A stretch of DNA of 64,000 nucleotides from Dipodascopsis uninucleata var. uninucleata (Eukaryota > Ascomycota > Lipomycetes > Lipomycetales > Lipomycetaceae). Both the position numbers and the translations under genes were made by a program. Of the stretch, positions 1 through 10,699 are shown piece by piece; the first letter of the stretch is position 1; each line of letters begins with the position of its first letter. Below the pieces are notes generated by a model. It saw only the letters and a list, made by a program, of their open reading frames with translations, made no database searches and was not told the origin of the DNA. The stretch lies in NCBI GenBank assembly GCA_030568195.1, contig JAJLTO010000003.1:952501-1016500 (forward strand). Direction: 5' to 3'.

Positions 1-231
1 TTTTCATTTTTAAATTTACAGTCGTGTAAGATACTTTTTGCACTGCTTAGCAGCCTCTTCACCCTAATTTCTGTATTATTGCCGCATTCGACAAATAGTA
101 CAGGCTACAGAACTCGCCTAGTAAAAGTTAACCGCATTCTAGCTTTACAGCTTATAATGGTAGGCTTAATAATTGGCATAGTATTACTAGTGCAACAAAC
201 GGAGAAAAATCTTTCAAATATTAGTAAATAA
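1..231 (+). CDS. C-terminal fragment of an unidentified two-helix membrane protein (cut by window edge)
   Basis: A reading frame open from base 1 runs to a TAA at 229-231 and encodes 76 residues. It contains two strongly hydrophobic stretches, roughly residues 11-29 and 49-68, joined by a polar loop rich in Ser, Thr and Arg. The tail is short and polar. This is the pattern of the last two membrane helices of a multi-pass protein. A good splice acceptor (TTTACAG) ends at base 21, so the visible part may be a final exon starting at 22. There is no usable ATG before residue 53, so an ATG-anchored search would miss it. I do not recognise the family. It would be transcribed toward the helicase gene on the opposite strand. 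The coding call is inference from hydrophobicity and the splice signal. Confidence 0.5.
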   Translation, partial: FSFLNLQSCKILFALLSSLFTLISVLLPHSTNSTGYRTRLVKVNRILALQLIMVGLIIGIVLLVQQTEKNLSNISK

Positions 232-730
232 TTAACTGATAATGCGAAAATGGGATGCTACAAAGCGGCTCAAAGAACGAGGCACTGAAACGGTTTGAAA
301 GGAACAGGTGCAAATTTTTGAGTGAAGCACTTGTGTTCAGAAAACCTATATTTGGAACAGGCATTGTTTGCATAATACATAGAGCAAAGAGTATGCATTA
401 CTGTATCCAAAGAGAAGAAGATATAAAGACAACAATATTTACATATGTGCTTCATAATTTTTAAAAGCGAAATATTTTCAAAAGTGTAGTTTCTATTAGC
501 ATGTATATATATGTACAGGTAACATACAAAAGCATGTAGTGATTATATGGTCGTCGTTGTATTTCGGAACCGTTTAAATTAGCTAGGGTTTCTGGTTCTG
601 CTGACACCACGTTCCCGCCTATCTGGGTTCCAACTTACGTCTTGTTAGAAATTTAAGTTGTCTGAGGTGTATACACAGTATTCCATTAGGCCAATATCGG
701 TCTAAAAAATCTGCGATTATTGTCGCAGTA
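232..730. other. Convergent intergenic region, no gene seen
   Basis: About 500 bases lie between the stop of the edge fragment and the stop of the helicase gene on the other strand. Short frames on both strands around 255-464 are mirror images of each other and resemble no known protein. The stretch most likely holds the two 3' untranslated regions. No strong terminator-like hairpin is apparent. Confidence 0.6.
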
Positions 731-2599
731 TCAGTCCGAAACTCTAAAGACTCTTTCAAGAAGCTGCTGCTCAATACCTACACGCTGCCGAAGATTGGAT
801 TGGATTGTCCTTGACAGTGGCAGGCGTAGGTCAGCGGTATCTTTATTTAGGCCCAATAGATATCCGAGACTGCTAATTTCAGACAGAACTGAAGCAGCAA
901 ATGCTCTGGTACCCCATTTGCGGGCAAGAGCTGCTCGATAATATGATATGACAGAACTGATAACTTCTTCCTGTGGAAGTGGGCGTTGAGCACGATGCTT
1001 GTCTTTAGCGGAACTTCGCCTATCGGCACTTGATTCAGGTCTACCAGCAGACGAATCTGATCTACCACGCATAGTATAACGAGAAGCCTCAGCCCTGTCA
1101 CGCTCAATCATACGGGAAGTAATATCAAAAATCGTGTCAGTAACTTCTTTAATTGGTTCATATCGAACTTCTCGGCTGAAAGAAATGTTTTCTTTCTGTA
1201 ATTTTTTTACAAAAAAGGCTTCGAAGTCCGATAAGATCATTGTACTGACACCTGATCGTCCAGCGCGTCCAGTTCGGCCAATACGGTGAATGTATTGGTC
1301 CACACCATTGGGCATTCCAAGCTGATAGACATGCGTAATGTCTTTGATATCGATACCACGAGCAAGGACATCTGATCCAACCATTATGCTGCGTTTGGAT
1401 TTTCGAAACTTCTTCATTGTGATTGTACGCTTTTCCTGTGACATCCTCGAGGACATTTCGTAAACTTCGCATCCATGCCCATGTAAAAGTTCGCGCAAAA
1501 TATCACTCACAATTTGGACCTCTAGTCGTGTTCTTGCGAACACTATTGCCTTAAAATCAGCCGAATCTGGTCCAGTTCCTGCAGACGCCTGTTTAGCAAG
1601 CATAGAATACAGTGCTTCTAATTGTTTGTCTAATCCATTGGCCCATACTACAATCTGTGGGACAGAAAGATGAGTAGGCACATCGTCTTTACTGGTAGTC
1701 TTCACAAACTTATAGTCATTTCCCAGCTCTGACTTCGCGACACGCTCAACTTTGGGATCAATCGTAGCAGAGAACATGAGGACTTGATTTATCTTTGCAT
1801 TTATGTTATCTAGATTTCTTGATATGCTTTCAATATCGCGAGAAAACCCTGCATCTATCAGAGTGTCTGCTTCATCATATACTTTGATAGTAACCTTGTT
1901 AAAGTATTGTCTGATTTTGTCATCAGACAAATAGTCCAAAAGCCTTCCGGGTGTAGCTACTATTATATCGCAGCCATTTCCACGGAAGGTGTTGCGTATT
2001 TCTAGCTTTCGATTAACGCCTCCGACTATGCAAGCAATGCTGATTTTGTTATCCGAATTATTTCCCATTCCCGAGCAGAGATCTCTTCCTTCTGTAGCGA
2101 TCTGATATACCAGTTCTCTCGTAGGTGCAATTATTATGGCCCTAGGTCTTCTTGCTTGAGAATTATGCTCTCTGGTCTCACGAAGAACCTTTTGTATCGC
2201 TGGAATCAGAAATGCTATGGTCTTGCCAGTTCCAGTTCTCGCTTGGACAAGCCAGTTTTTGAGCTGGTGTTCTTCGACATCTAGTAAATCAGGAAGCACA
2301 GCCGACTGTACCACAGTCATATTTGGGTATTTCAGCTTATTTTCCAAATTCTCGAGAATTTTGCCATTCAGATTTTTTAAATCTGCGAACTTAGTAGGTA
2401 ATTTGATATCCTCTGACTGTTGTTGATCCTGCGATGTCGCAAGGTAACCTCGCTTGAACAGGACTCTGTGAGCAGAAAAACTTGATAATATACATTTTTC
2501 GGATATATGTGTTGAAGAATGGCCAAGAGAGTCGTTTTTACTGTGGCTTGATACATATAGCTTGGCTCTAGGAACCAATCTAGCCAACCTATGTGTCAT
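731..2599 (-). CDS. MSS116: Mitochondrial DEAD-box RNA helicase, MSS116-like
   Basis: ATP-dependent RNA helicase of the Mss116 type, which in yeast acts in the mitochondrial matrix on group I and II intron splicing, RNA turnover and translation. All core motifs are visible in order: Walker A ARTGTGKT at about residues 120-127, APTREL, TPGR, the DEAD box at 242-245, SAT, then ARGID and HRIGRTGR in the second RecA domain. A basic Arg/Ser-rich tail follows. The frame continues upstream to a TTG, but the first ATG is at 2599 and gives 622 residues. That start yields an N-terminus rich in Arg, Lys, Ser and Leu with no acidic residues over the first 20, a good presequence. Yeast Mss116 has 664 residues. 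No intron is needed. It shares a short divergent promoter with a mitochondrial release factor gene. The DEAD-box call is certain, the MSS116 orthology likely. Confidence 0.88.
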   Translation of the reverse strand: MTHRLARLVPRAKLYVSSHSKNDSLGHSSTHISEKCILSSFSAHRVLFKRGYLATSQDQQQSEDIKLPTKFADLKNLNGKILENLENKLKYPNMTVVQSAVLPDLLDVEEHQLKNWLVQARTGTGKTIAFLIPAIQKVLRETREHNSQARRPRAIIIAPTRELVYQIATEGRDLCSGMGNNSDNKISIACIVGGVNRKLEIRNTFRGNGCDIIVATPGRLLDYLSDDKIRQYFNKVTIKVYDEADTLIDAGFSRDIESISRNLDNINAKINQVLMFSATIDPKVERVAKSELGNDYKFVKTTSKDDVPTHLSVPQIVVWANGLDKQLEALYSMLAKQASAGTGPDSADFKAIVFARTRLEVQIVSDILRELLHGHGCEVYEMSSRMSQEKRTITMKKFRKSKRSIMVGSDVLARGIDIKDITHVYQLGMPNGVDQYIHRIGRTGRAGRSGVSTMILSDFEAFFVKKLQKENISFSREVRYEPIKEVTDTIFDITSRMIERDRAEASRYTMRGRSDSSAGRPESSADRRSSAKDKHRAQRPLPQEEVISSVISYYRAALARKWGTRAFAASVLSEISSLGYLLGLNKDTADLRLPLSRTIQSNLRQRVGIEQQLLERVFRVSD

Positions 2600-2860
2600 T
2601 GTTGCTTCGTAAGAGTAGCCTGCAAGTTGATGTTCACCGAGCAAGATAAAAAAAATATATATACTAAGTTGGGAATTTTTTTAATTTCTCTACGCGCAAA
2701 ATTTTCATCTCCCGTCTAGGCCAAACGAAACCTAGAGCATAACTTGTATTATTTCGCTGATTTACAACATTTAGGAATTCGTTTATATTCATCAGAAATA
2801 GAGAGGTCGATGCAAGGCAGTTTCGTTTTTAAAAAAAGGAAGTAGAGTCTTCTCGTCTCT
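2600..2860. promoter_or_regulatory. Short divergent promoter, MSS116-like / MRF1-like
   Basis: 261 bp separate the two start codons. The stretch is AT-rich with poly-A/T tracts and contains AATTTT twice (about 2674 and 2699). AATTTT is reported in several yeasts as a growth-related element of ribosomal and mitochondrial ribosomal genes. Function here is inferred from position only. Confidence 0.45.
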
Positions 2861-4174
2861 ATGGAGAGAACCAAAACCTCAATTATGATAATTTTCAGAG
2901 CACTTAGAGAATGTACTCCTCGACTCTCTTACCAACGTCTTTTAAGCCGAAATACTACAAGCGCATTTGTATCACCGGCTCGAAGGTATTTCAGTGACAC
3001 GAATGGTAAATATCACATAGTATATGCGAAATTCAGGAACCAGACTAATTGGTAAAAAGGTGACGTGGGATTTGAGTTAAGTCCTGCTCTCCTCCAACGA
3101 GCAAAAAAACTTGAAATGGAATACAAGTCATTGACCGAGGAGCTAGCGGAAGAATATGATGTCGAAAAATCTATAAAGCAAGCGCGGCTCGAACGTCTTG
3201 TTTCGCATCTCAATAAATATGAGAATCTGGTCAGTTCATTAGATGAATTGAAGGAACTTGCTCATGATTCCGATCCTGCTTTGAGAGAGGATGCTTTGAC
3301 TGAAACAGAAGAGACACTTGTATCTGTTAGAGAAGAGCGAGATAAAGTGCAACAGTTACTTGTTCCACCCCATCCGTTTGCGGCATATCCCTGCATTCTA
3401 GAATTGAGACCAGGAATTGGTGGTGCAGAGGCTAGTATATTTGCTAAAAATTTACTAGATATGTATATGGCTTACGCCAACTCGAAAAAATGGAAAACAT
3501 CTTTAATAGCTCTAACACATTCATCACAAGTTTCTGGAGGAATTACAGAGGCGATACTTGCTATAGAACACCCAGGCGCGTATGAAAGGTTGCAGTTTGA
3601 AGGAGGGGTACACAGAGTTCAAAGAATCCCTGAGACTGAATCCAAAGGACGTGTTCATACTTCGACGGCTGCTATTGTCGTACTTCCACAAATTGAATCA
3701 AATGATGATGATAATGCTGCAGAGCGCTCATTTGATCCTGGTGAAGTTCGCATAGATGTCATGCGTGCTCGAGGTGCTGGAGGTCAACATGTAAACACAA
3801 CAGATTCGGCTGTACGATTGACACATCTACCTACCGGTATCATAGTATCGATGCAGGACAATAGATCACAGCACAAGAACAAGGCTAAAGCTTTTATGAT
3901 TTTACGTGCTAGACTTGCGGAAAAAGAACATGCAGAACAGGTAGCCAAGGATCGACAGGCTCGAGATGCTCAGGTAACTTCTACCGATCGCTCTGATAAG
4001 CTGAGAACATACAATTATCCTCAAAATCGTGTCACTGATCATCGCTGTGGCTTTTCTATGTTTGATTTAGAGGGCTGTATGCGCGGTGAATCTCTTGACA
4101 CTCTTCTTGATAAGGTTCATGAATGGGCTACAGCCGATGCAATACGGGCATTGATTGCCTCTTCCCCTAATTGA
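2861..4174 (+). CDS. MRF1: Mitochondrial peptide chain release factor 1 (two exons)
   Basis: Class I release factor that ends translation at UAA/UAG codons in mitochondria by triggering peptidyl-tRNA hydrolysis. Model: exons 2861-3005 and 3060-4174, giving 419 residues (yeast Mrf1 has 413). Exon 1 encodes a basic mitochondrial presequence with the RRYFSD-type cleavage context. The second Met, at residue 9, is an equally good start. The 54-nt intron has a GTAAAT donor, an ACTAAT branch-like site and an AAAAAG acceptor, and contains an in-frame stop. The catalytic GGQ lies at about residues 289-291. The codon-recognition PxT tripeptide, here Pro-Glu-Thr, is at 239-241 within the conserved QRIPETESKGRVHTS block. 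The N-terminal half is coiled-coil rich as usual. Divergent neighbour of the mitochondrial helicase. Confidence 0.92.
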
Positions 4175-4587
4175 TAAACACAAATTTGGCATATATCATT
4201 AATCTCTTTTTCTCATTTAATTAATTTACTGACTATTACTGCATGATGAAAGTCTCGTTAACTGAAATGTAGACAGAACGCGTATTGGACATAATTATAT
4301 ACTAGTGTAGTGTAGCTTCAATAGTCATGTGTAATTATGTAATATACTTTAAAAAATTGGTCATCGTGTATCGTACCACTGTGCATACTGGGGATACTTA
4401 TATAAACTGTTTTTCCGTTATCTCATTTTCCTTTGATGGAACGTCTACGATTTTAAAGAGCGATAGCACGTTTTAATATTATCTATGGAAAGATTTCCCT
4501 TTTTTAAGATATAGATGCAGTAAGCGCATTACAGAACACAAATAGAGTGGTGTTGTTTCCGTTCAGAGAGTTTCACAGCTATTTATT
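4175..4587. other. Intergenic region upstream of the FAD oxidoreductase
   Basis: 413 bases, AT-rich, with many stops on both strands and no coding frame. It holds the MRF1 3' end and the promoter of the next gene. TATATAAA-like sequence occurs around 4399-4410, about 180 bp before the next ATG. Confidence 0.5.
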
Positions 4588-6278
4588 ATGGATTCTACAT
4601 CGCTCCCGGTAGGCAGTACTGAAAAAAAGACGTCTCGTACTGTCAAAGTAGCAGTAGTTGGATCTGGTCTTGCTGGTCTATCTACTGCATACTACTTAGC
4701 TAGTTTACAAGGAAGTGTAATATATGAAGTCCATATATTTGACGAGGTAAGCGATTAATCTAAGACACATACTTCATCGGTGCTACTTCTGTACAGCTTA
4801 ATTTCCTTTTCCCAACGTCAAATTAACTAAATTAATATCTATTATAGAATGAACGGGTAGGATTCGACTCATCATCTGTTACAGTGACAGACTCTAATGG
4901 GGAAGAAAAGCGAGTAGATGTACCTATGCGGTCGTTTGCGGGAGGATATTACCAGCGCGTTATTCAGTTATATAATTCTCTTGGTCTTGAATTCCATGAT
5001 GCAAAATTTTCCTATTCATTCTCTGAAATAACAGATCAACAGTTAGGACGTGCAAGAACGTATTTTCTCCATGGTGGACGAGCAGGGCTACTTAGGAAAG
5101 GTGGTTGCCCAAAAGATGTAAATCTTTTTAGTCATATTATCACATTATTGCTGGTGGCGATCTTATATATCTATTTCACTATGGTGACTTCTTTTTTTGG
5201 ATCAAAGGATAATATATCTTACAATAAGGATGATATACGGGTTCAGATCACAGAGGATAGTCATGTCGAACGCTTATCATCTATCAATGACTATGGATCT
5301 ATGAAGGACGGGACTCCAGTCCTACCTGGATCAGCGAATTCATCCAAATCATCATTTGTATGCTCATCATCATTTACTGGATCAGTATCATCTCATGTCG
5401 AAATGAAAAAGATCGATCAAATCTATTCCGATAGCAAGATAGAGTCTCTAAATCATTATTTTCGCCGGTTTCATATGCCGTCATGGTTTGTGACGAGATT
5501 TGTGGTACCTCTTTTTGCTGCGATATCGACGTGCGATCTTACTACTGTACTTTCTTCTCCTGCTGCCGATGTCGTTGACTATAAACGATGTACTTTTGGT
5601 AAACCTCACTATCTACTTAATAAGAACAGTAAGTCTGCCGTCGCAGCTCTCACAGCTCCATTAAATAAGGAAAACATTCATCTTGGTCGCCGAATATTAA
5701 GTATGAGTCGAAATGGCCACACTTGGAACCTCACTACTAGCGACAATGTGTATTCAGGATTTATTCACGTTGTGCTAACGACTTCACCTTCTGCAATTTC
5801 CAGCATCTATCCTCGCTTTAGTGAGATCTTCCAGGATATCCAGAGCAATCTAGTTCGTGTATTAGTGCATACCGATGATCGGGTATTGAATTTCATGAAT
5901 AAAAATGACATTAGAGACATAAATGTTCTCCGAATTGGCAATACAACAGAAAGTACGCACGTTCTTGCGCCTGGTGTTTATCAAACTACAAACCCTGTTT
6001 CGTTAGGTTGTAGGAAGGAAGGACGAGATTATGGCAGACGTATTTCACCGGATTCGATTGTTTCGGAGAGCACTTTCGAGCGAGTTGTGCGAACAAATGG
6101 ACTAGTAAGAGCTGTTGAAAAAGTTCGACTCTTTCAAGGTGAACACAATGTTTGGCTCGCTGGAAGTTGGCTCTGGCAGGGTCTTGTACTTCTTGAGGGA
6201 TGCGTTACTACTGCTCAAGAGGTGGTAGAGGGAATCCGTGCTCGATCTGCTGATGCAGGTCCTCTAAATTCTGCATAG
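4588..6278 (+). CDS. FAD-dependent amine-oxidase-like oxidoreductase with a membrane segment (two exons)
   Basis: Predicted NAD(P)/FAD-binding flavoprotein of the amine-oxidase/COG2907 type; substrate unknown. Exons are 4588-4746 and 4848-6278 (529 residues). The 101-nt intron has a GTAAGC donor, an AACTAA branch region and a TATAG acceptor. The Rossmann dinucleotide loop GSGLAG (G25-x-G27-x-x-G30) lies in exon 1, and the acidic residue ending the second strand (FDE) is right at the junction. Near the C-terminus the LAGSW...GLVLLEG segment matches the flavin-contacting end of amine oxidases. Unusual for the family, a hydrophobic stretch of about 20 residues at roughly residues 94-115 looks like a membrane helix. 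It is followed by a Ser/Asp-rich linker of about 80 residues before the fold resumes. The gene is convergent with the HUA1-like gene. Confidence 0.82.
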
Positions 6279-6603
6279 GTAAAGATAATAGCGAATTACT
6301 TCTACTTTACTTCTTACAGTATTGTTTATTCTGATGCCTGATTTAATTAAATTTCTGTACCATATACATTCAAGAGAGTTACAAGTACGATTGAATGTAC
6401 CATATATTGCATGCTGGAGTATGTTGATTTTCGTAATATTATTACGAAAATTAGACTAAGCGGATGAGCAGAAAATACATTGCATGAACAAATAAGAAAC
6501 CTTGAACTCCTCCACATTATTACATTAATTTTATACAATTCTGCTTACAGCCCTTGTGTGGTTGTCAGAAAAGAATTATACAAATTACAAATTTATATAA
6601 AGA
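6279..6603. other. Convergent intergenic region
   Basis: 325 bases between two converging stop codons. AT-rich and without a coding frame. It contains the perfect hairpin listed separately at 6427-6451. Confidence 0.6.
6427..6451. terminator. Perfect 11-bp inverted repeat (hairpin) between convergent genes
   Basis: Arms 6427-6437 and 6441-6451 are exact reverse complements separated by a 3-nt loop (ATT). It lies about 150 bp past each of two converging stop codons, so it would form the same stem in both 3' transcripts. A role in 3'-end formation or transcript stability is inference; the pairing itself is seen directly. Confidence 0.55.
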
Positions 6604-7239
6604 TCATATTATGCGGCCGATACCTCTGCAGACATGACACGTCTCCATGCCACCGATCAATCCACTTAAAAGACCACTCAAGCCAAAATCGTCAACTTGA
6701 CCTCGTCCCTTACAAACGCTGCATAACACACCTCCTAATCGTGGGTCACCTGGCGCCACTACAGTTGGCATATCTGCTCTTGGTGCCGCATACAGGTTCC
6801 CCAACATTGGCCGACGAAAGCCAGCTGACATGTTTGGAGATGGCATGATTGGAGACTGAGGAACAGAGAATCTAATGAAACAGCTCTTACATGGACGGCC
6901 ATGCTTAGTCTTATATCCCGTATTTCCACACTTATAACACACATAACCTGGAGGATATCGTAACCTTCCATTCGCCGCATATGTGTATTGATCTCCTCCC
7001 TGCGAAGGTCGATAGCCACCACTGCTGGATGTTTGTTGGTAAATTGAAGGTCCGTTGAATTGATGATTGGCATTAGCTTGCGATGGTCTAGGAGGCATAG
7101 GAGGAGCCTGATTCGCAGTTGAACTTGATCCTGTTGTCTGATAGGCACCCGAAGAATCTATCTCTGAGTATGGAGGTGGTGGATCTGAAGGCAATTCTGG
7201 CTGTTGCGATGCTCCAACATTTCTAGACATCTTCGACAT
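6604..7239 (-). CDS. HUA1: HUA1-like proline-rich protein with DnaJ-type zinc ribbons
   Basis: Small cytoplasmic protein of the Hua1 type, linked in yeast to cortical actin patches and Rsp5-dependent ubiquitination. The first ATG of the frame (7239) gives 211 residues; yeast Hua1 has 198. The N-terminal half is disordered and Pro/Gln/Ser-rich, with a PPPPY motif at about residues 20-24, a ligand for Rsp5/Nedd4-family WW domains. The C-terminal half carries two CxxC pairs with spacing like the J-protein type I zinc finger: YKCGNTG...CKSC near residues 100-119, and CSVCKGRG...CHVCRGIG near 173-205. A second ATG three codons in is a possible start. No intron. The zinc-ribbon architecture is seen; the orthology to HUA1 is from memory of the family. 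Confidence 0.75.
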   Translation of the reverse strand: MSKMSRNVGASQQPELPSDPPPPYSEIDSSGAYQTTGSSSTANQAPPMPPRPSQANANHQFNGPSIYQQTSSSGGYRPSQGGDQYTYAANGRLRYPPGYVCYKCGNTGYKTKHGRPCKSCFIRFSVPQSPIMPSPNMSAGFRRPMLGNLYAAPRADMPTVVAPGDPRLGGVLCSVCKGRGQVDDFGLSGLLSGLIGGMETCHVCRGIGRII

Positions 7240-7953
7240 TTTGTTAGACACCAAGGAACGTATAATAACTGAATAACTGAAAATTTAATACGAGCAAAGA
7301 TTATTTATATGGTTTGTAGGTATTGAGAGAAATATTGAAGATGGAAAGCTGCTGGGCAGGCGGTTAGGGCATATACTTGATCAAGGTAGTATTGCGATCT
7401 CATGATAAAACTTAATGGGGCTATGTTCTCTTACGTCATACGATTTGTATGACCGATACAGCAAAATTCTTACCCTTAGAAACTCCAAACTAAGCATTTT
7501 TTTGGCGGCTTGGTATTCAGTACAACATCAGAAACAACAATTAGAATGATAATTCCGCTAGAAATGCTTATAGAAGGTTAATATTTTCAGACTTTAAAAT
7601 TATAAAAAATCTTGTGTGAGGCTTGTGCTAGTAATAACTGTCCCTTAAGATATCGCATACCAATGCGGATCTATGTAAGTTCTTTCAAACGTCTAACATA
7701 ATAGAAAAAGTATATAAATAAATCTAGGAAAAAAATTGCTATTCATTGGCTATATCAAATCAATAGTTTAACTGTTGGTAATAGTGTATTATGAAACTTG
7801 AAAATAATAATGATCGCTCAAGTGAAGGAAAACATAACTAGTAATGCGACATAATTAAAAAAAACATGAATGGTGATATTAAAAAATAGTTTTGGCCAGA
7901 AGTCGGCCTATAGGCTGGTGCTCTTAAAATGATAGCATGTGTTATTTAGTATC
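7240..7953. other. Intergenic region between HUA1-like and STU2
   Basis: 714 bases holding the HUA1-like promoter and the STU2 3' end; both genes read leftward. Strongly AT-rich between 7680 and 7900 with runs of A. No coding frame, tRNA signature or strong repeat was seen. Confidence 0.6.
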
Positions 7954-10699
7954 TTAAGAGCTTTCTATTTTTCTCATTTGCCTAGCTTTCATAGCCTCAA
8001 TCCTTGCCTTAAGTTGACTTGTCACCTCCGCAGCTCTTCTCCAGCTCTCAACTGAGCCTGCATTAGCTGTACTACTAGTAATATCATTAGCAATGGGCTC
8101 ATTAGATGAAACAGATACCGGACTAAAAGAATTTGTTCTGCTGTGAGATGTAGTACCAGTATATAGACTTGCCGGTCTACTATTTGCTGATATTGGTGAA
8201 ATGCCATAATCGTTTTCTTTTTCTGCTTCAAAGGAAAAGCCGCCTGATTTCCTTCTGGGAGATGGTATTGTCGTATTGCTGTGCATATCTTTCAAATCAC
8301 TCTCTGTCGTGACTTTACTATCAACACTGATCTTTTCATGTTCAATAACTGCTAAGGCAGATTTTGTGTTATCAAGCTCTCTCTGCAATCGAGTAGTCTG
8401 AGCCTTGGATGTCTCTACTTCACTTCTCAGTCTTGCTAGCTGACTCTCTTTAGCCTTTACGGCCAAAATGTCTCTCGTATGATCCTCTATCAACTGCTTA
8501 TTGCTCAATTGGAGCTCTGATATTGCTTGACTCAGCTTTGAGTTCTCAGATTGTAAAGACTCTAGTTGCTTTTTAAATGCAGCTGTAGAAATTTCCCATT
8601 CCTCCTTAGCACGACGTAGATCGGCTAATTCGCTTTTTTCTGCCGCAGTGAGCCCACTATGGGTACTTGAGGTAGATGAGGAAGGAAGCGAGACTCCAGT
8701 CAAGCCACGACTAGCTACTGCGCGAGGAGGAGTACCATTTGAGGACGATGCCGAAGTACGTGGAGACGAGGCATGTTCATCAGCCCTTTTTCGTAAAGTG
8801 CTAGACGGAACAGTTCCGATGCGAGAGGTACGTGAAGTACTATGTGACAATCTTGAACTGGTACTACTAGCTGTAGATGTTGACGTCTCCGAAGGAATGG
8901 AAGATCTATTAGAAGTTGAACTTGTAGCCATAGACGGCTTTTTAAGTCCAGAAATTGGTGGCCGGGTTCTTACTCCAGGAGCTCCAGATTTTGTGGGTGC
9001 CGATTTCATAGACGCTGCAGGTGGGACAACCTTTTCAGGCTTGGCCTTAACAGTTGCAGTTTCGTAGAACTCTTTGATCATTCCCTTTCTTATATCATCT
9101 AGTCCGTCAATATATGGCGTCATTGCTCGCTCGCCAATCATTTTCATCACAGTACCCATCGCCTCTGCAGCAGCTGAACGAACTGGCTTTGCAGTGTCAG
9201 CAAGAAGACTTATACAGGCATCACATATAGCCTTGATATCAGTGTTTTTAGGAATGACCTTTACAACACGCAAGCATCTTACAAGGAACATCGTCGTTTC
9301 TTGTTTCACTTGAGGATTCTTGTGCTTTGTAAACTCCAAAACATCTTCCAGCACATCAGCGAGAGTAGTTGACTCAAATACTGCATCAAGTGCACTAGCA
9401 AGTGCCTCCGATACAGACTGTTTCTTCTCTTTCAGTCGTTCCAAGAGACTGGAAAAGACATTTTGCTTATATTTTGCAAACCCGGATCTTAATCCTTTGG
9501 CAAGAGCTTCGATACAGTTTGCGGCAACCGTAACAACTGCAACGTTCGCATCTTTAGCAACACATTTGCCAAGTGATCGGGTGAGCTCTAGAAAATCTGA
9601 ATCCGCAATTTTAGGAACAGATAATACCTTTATTAGATCATCCATTGCCTCTTTTCTGTCCTTCCACTTTACTGAGGTAACTCTATCAAAAAAATCACCA
9701 GGTATTTTATTCGTAATATCTACCGTTTCGATGATATCATATGGGTCTGCTTCTTCTTCTTCCCCTGCTTCATCGTTTGCAACATCGGGACTGCTTGAAT
9801 TCAAAATTGCGCGCTGCTGTGATAATAGAAAGCGTTCTTGTTGTGGTTTTATGTCTTTAACAGATTCGAAGAGCTCTTCGAGCTCTTTTTGTTGTACTGG
9901 CTTCAGGTCTTGCAAAGCAATCATCTTTAGTGTATCACCCATCCATTTATAAAGCTCAACAGTTAAACTAGTAGTCTCCGCCCGCACATTTTTATCGGAG
10001 TGTGCAAAAAGCTTTGGCAGCGATTTGAGAACTGCTTTTGGCTGTACGGTCTTGGTTCCAAAAGCCTTGAAAATTTCTCTTAAAGCCATAACAACACCAG
10101 CAACCAGTTTTGGTAACTTGTTACCTAAGATAGGTATGAGCTCTTCAACCACAGGGTCAGGAGTATCCATTTCAATAAAATAAAGCAGCGCTTCTACCGT
10201 TTTCTGCTTTGTTCCTGCGCGCATTGATGCCAGACCCTTCTCCGCAAGCGGAGTAACAATAGTACCACGTAGTTTTTGGCAAGCATTCGTGCCTCCATAA
10301 CGAATAAAAGCAGTTAGTGCATTAATTCCTGCTTCCTGTGCTGCAACGTTCGAGTCCGTAACAATTTTTTTGAACAAGGCTGGATCACTAAGAAATGGCC
10401 GAAAACAAGGATCAGACTCGCTTCCTGAGACGCTGAATTGCTTTGTCATTTCTTCATAGGCTGCAAGTCGTACCTTCCATATCTATAGATAAACCCACCA
10501 ATATTAGCATTGAGAGGTCATATGCAGGCACCATTATATATTCTCTTTGGTATGAAGTCGAAATGATATTGTATCGCTTGATGCTGAACTCACTCCAGAA
10601 AATTATGATCAAACTGAAAAATTATGCCGGCTAGCTTACCTTATGAGCCGCTCTATCCGTCAGTGGGAGCGAAGAATAGTCCTCTTCTTGATCTGCCAT
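7954..10699 (-). CDS. STU2: XMAP215/Dis1-family microtubule polymerase, STU2-like (two exons)
   Basis: Microtubule polymerase of the XMAP215/Dis1/Stu2 family, acting at plus ends, kinetochores and spindle poles by delivering tubulin through TOG domains. Exons on the minus strand are 10640-10699 (20 codons) and 7954-10482, giving 862 residues (Stu2 888, S. pombe Alp14 809). The 157-nt intron has a GTAAGC donor and a CTATAG acceptor. The joined sequence reads TDRAAHK then IWKVRLAAYEE, the classic start of a TOG domain. Two HEAT-repeat TOG domains are visible at about residues 15-230 and 275-495. A Ser/Lys/Arg-rich microtubule-binding linker (500-630), a long coiled coil for dimerisation (about 632-740) and a short basic C-terminal helix follow. 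The two-TOG dimer layout is that of yeasts rather than animals. Divergent to PAC1. Confidence 0.93.
10483..10639 (-). other. STU2 intron 1
   Basis: 157-nt intron, the longest I can place in the window. GTAAGC donor reading down from 10639 and CTATAG acceptor ending at 10483. It carries in-frame stops. Phase 0; splicing restores the first helix of TOG1. Confidence 0.85.

Noticed and set aside
2600-2644. Start of the mitochondrial helicase at 2644
   Set aside because: That codon is TTG; the first ATG is at 2599 and gives a good presequence.
8648-9952. Plus-strand frames of 139, 79 and 210 codons
   Set aside because: Antisense to the TOG and Ser-rich regions of STU2; they have no family resemblance.
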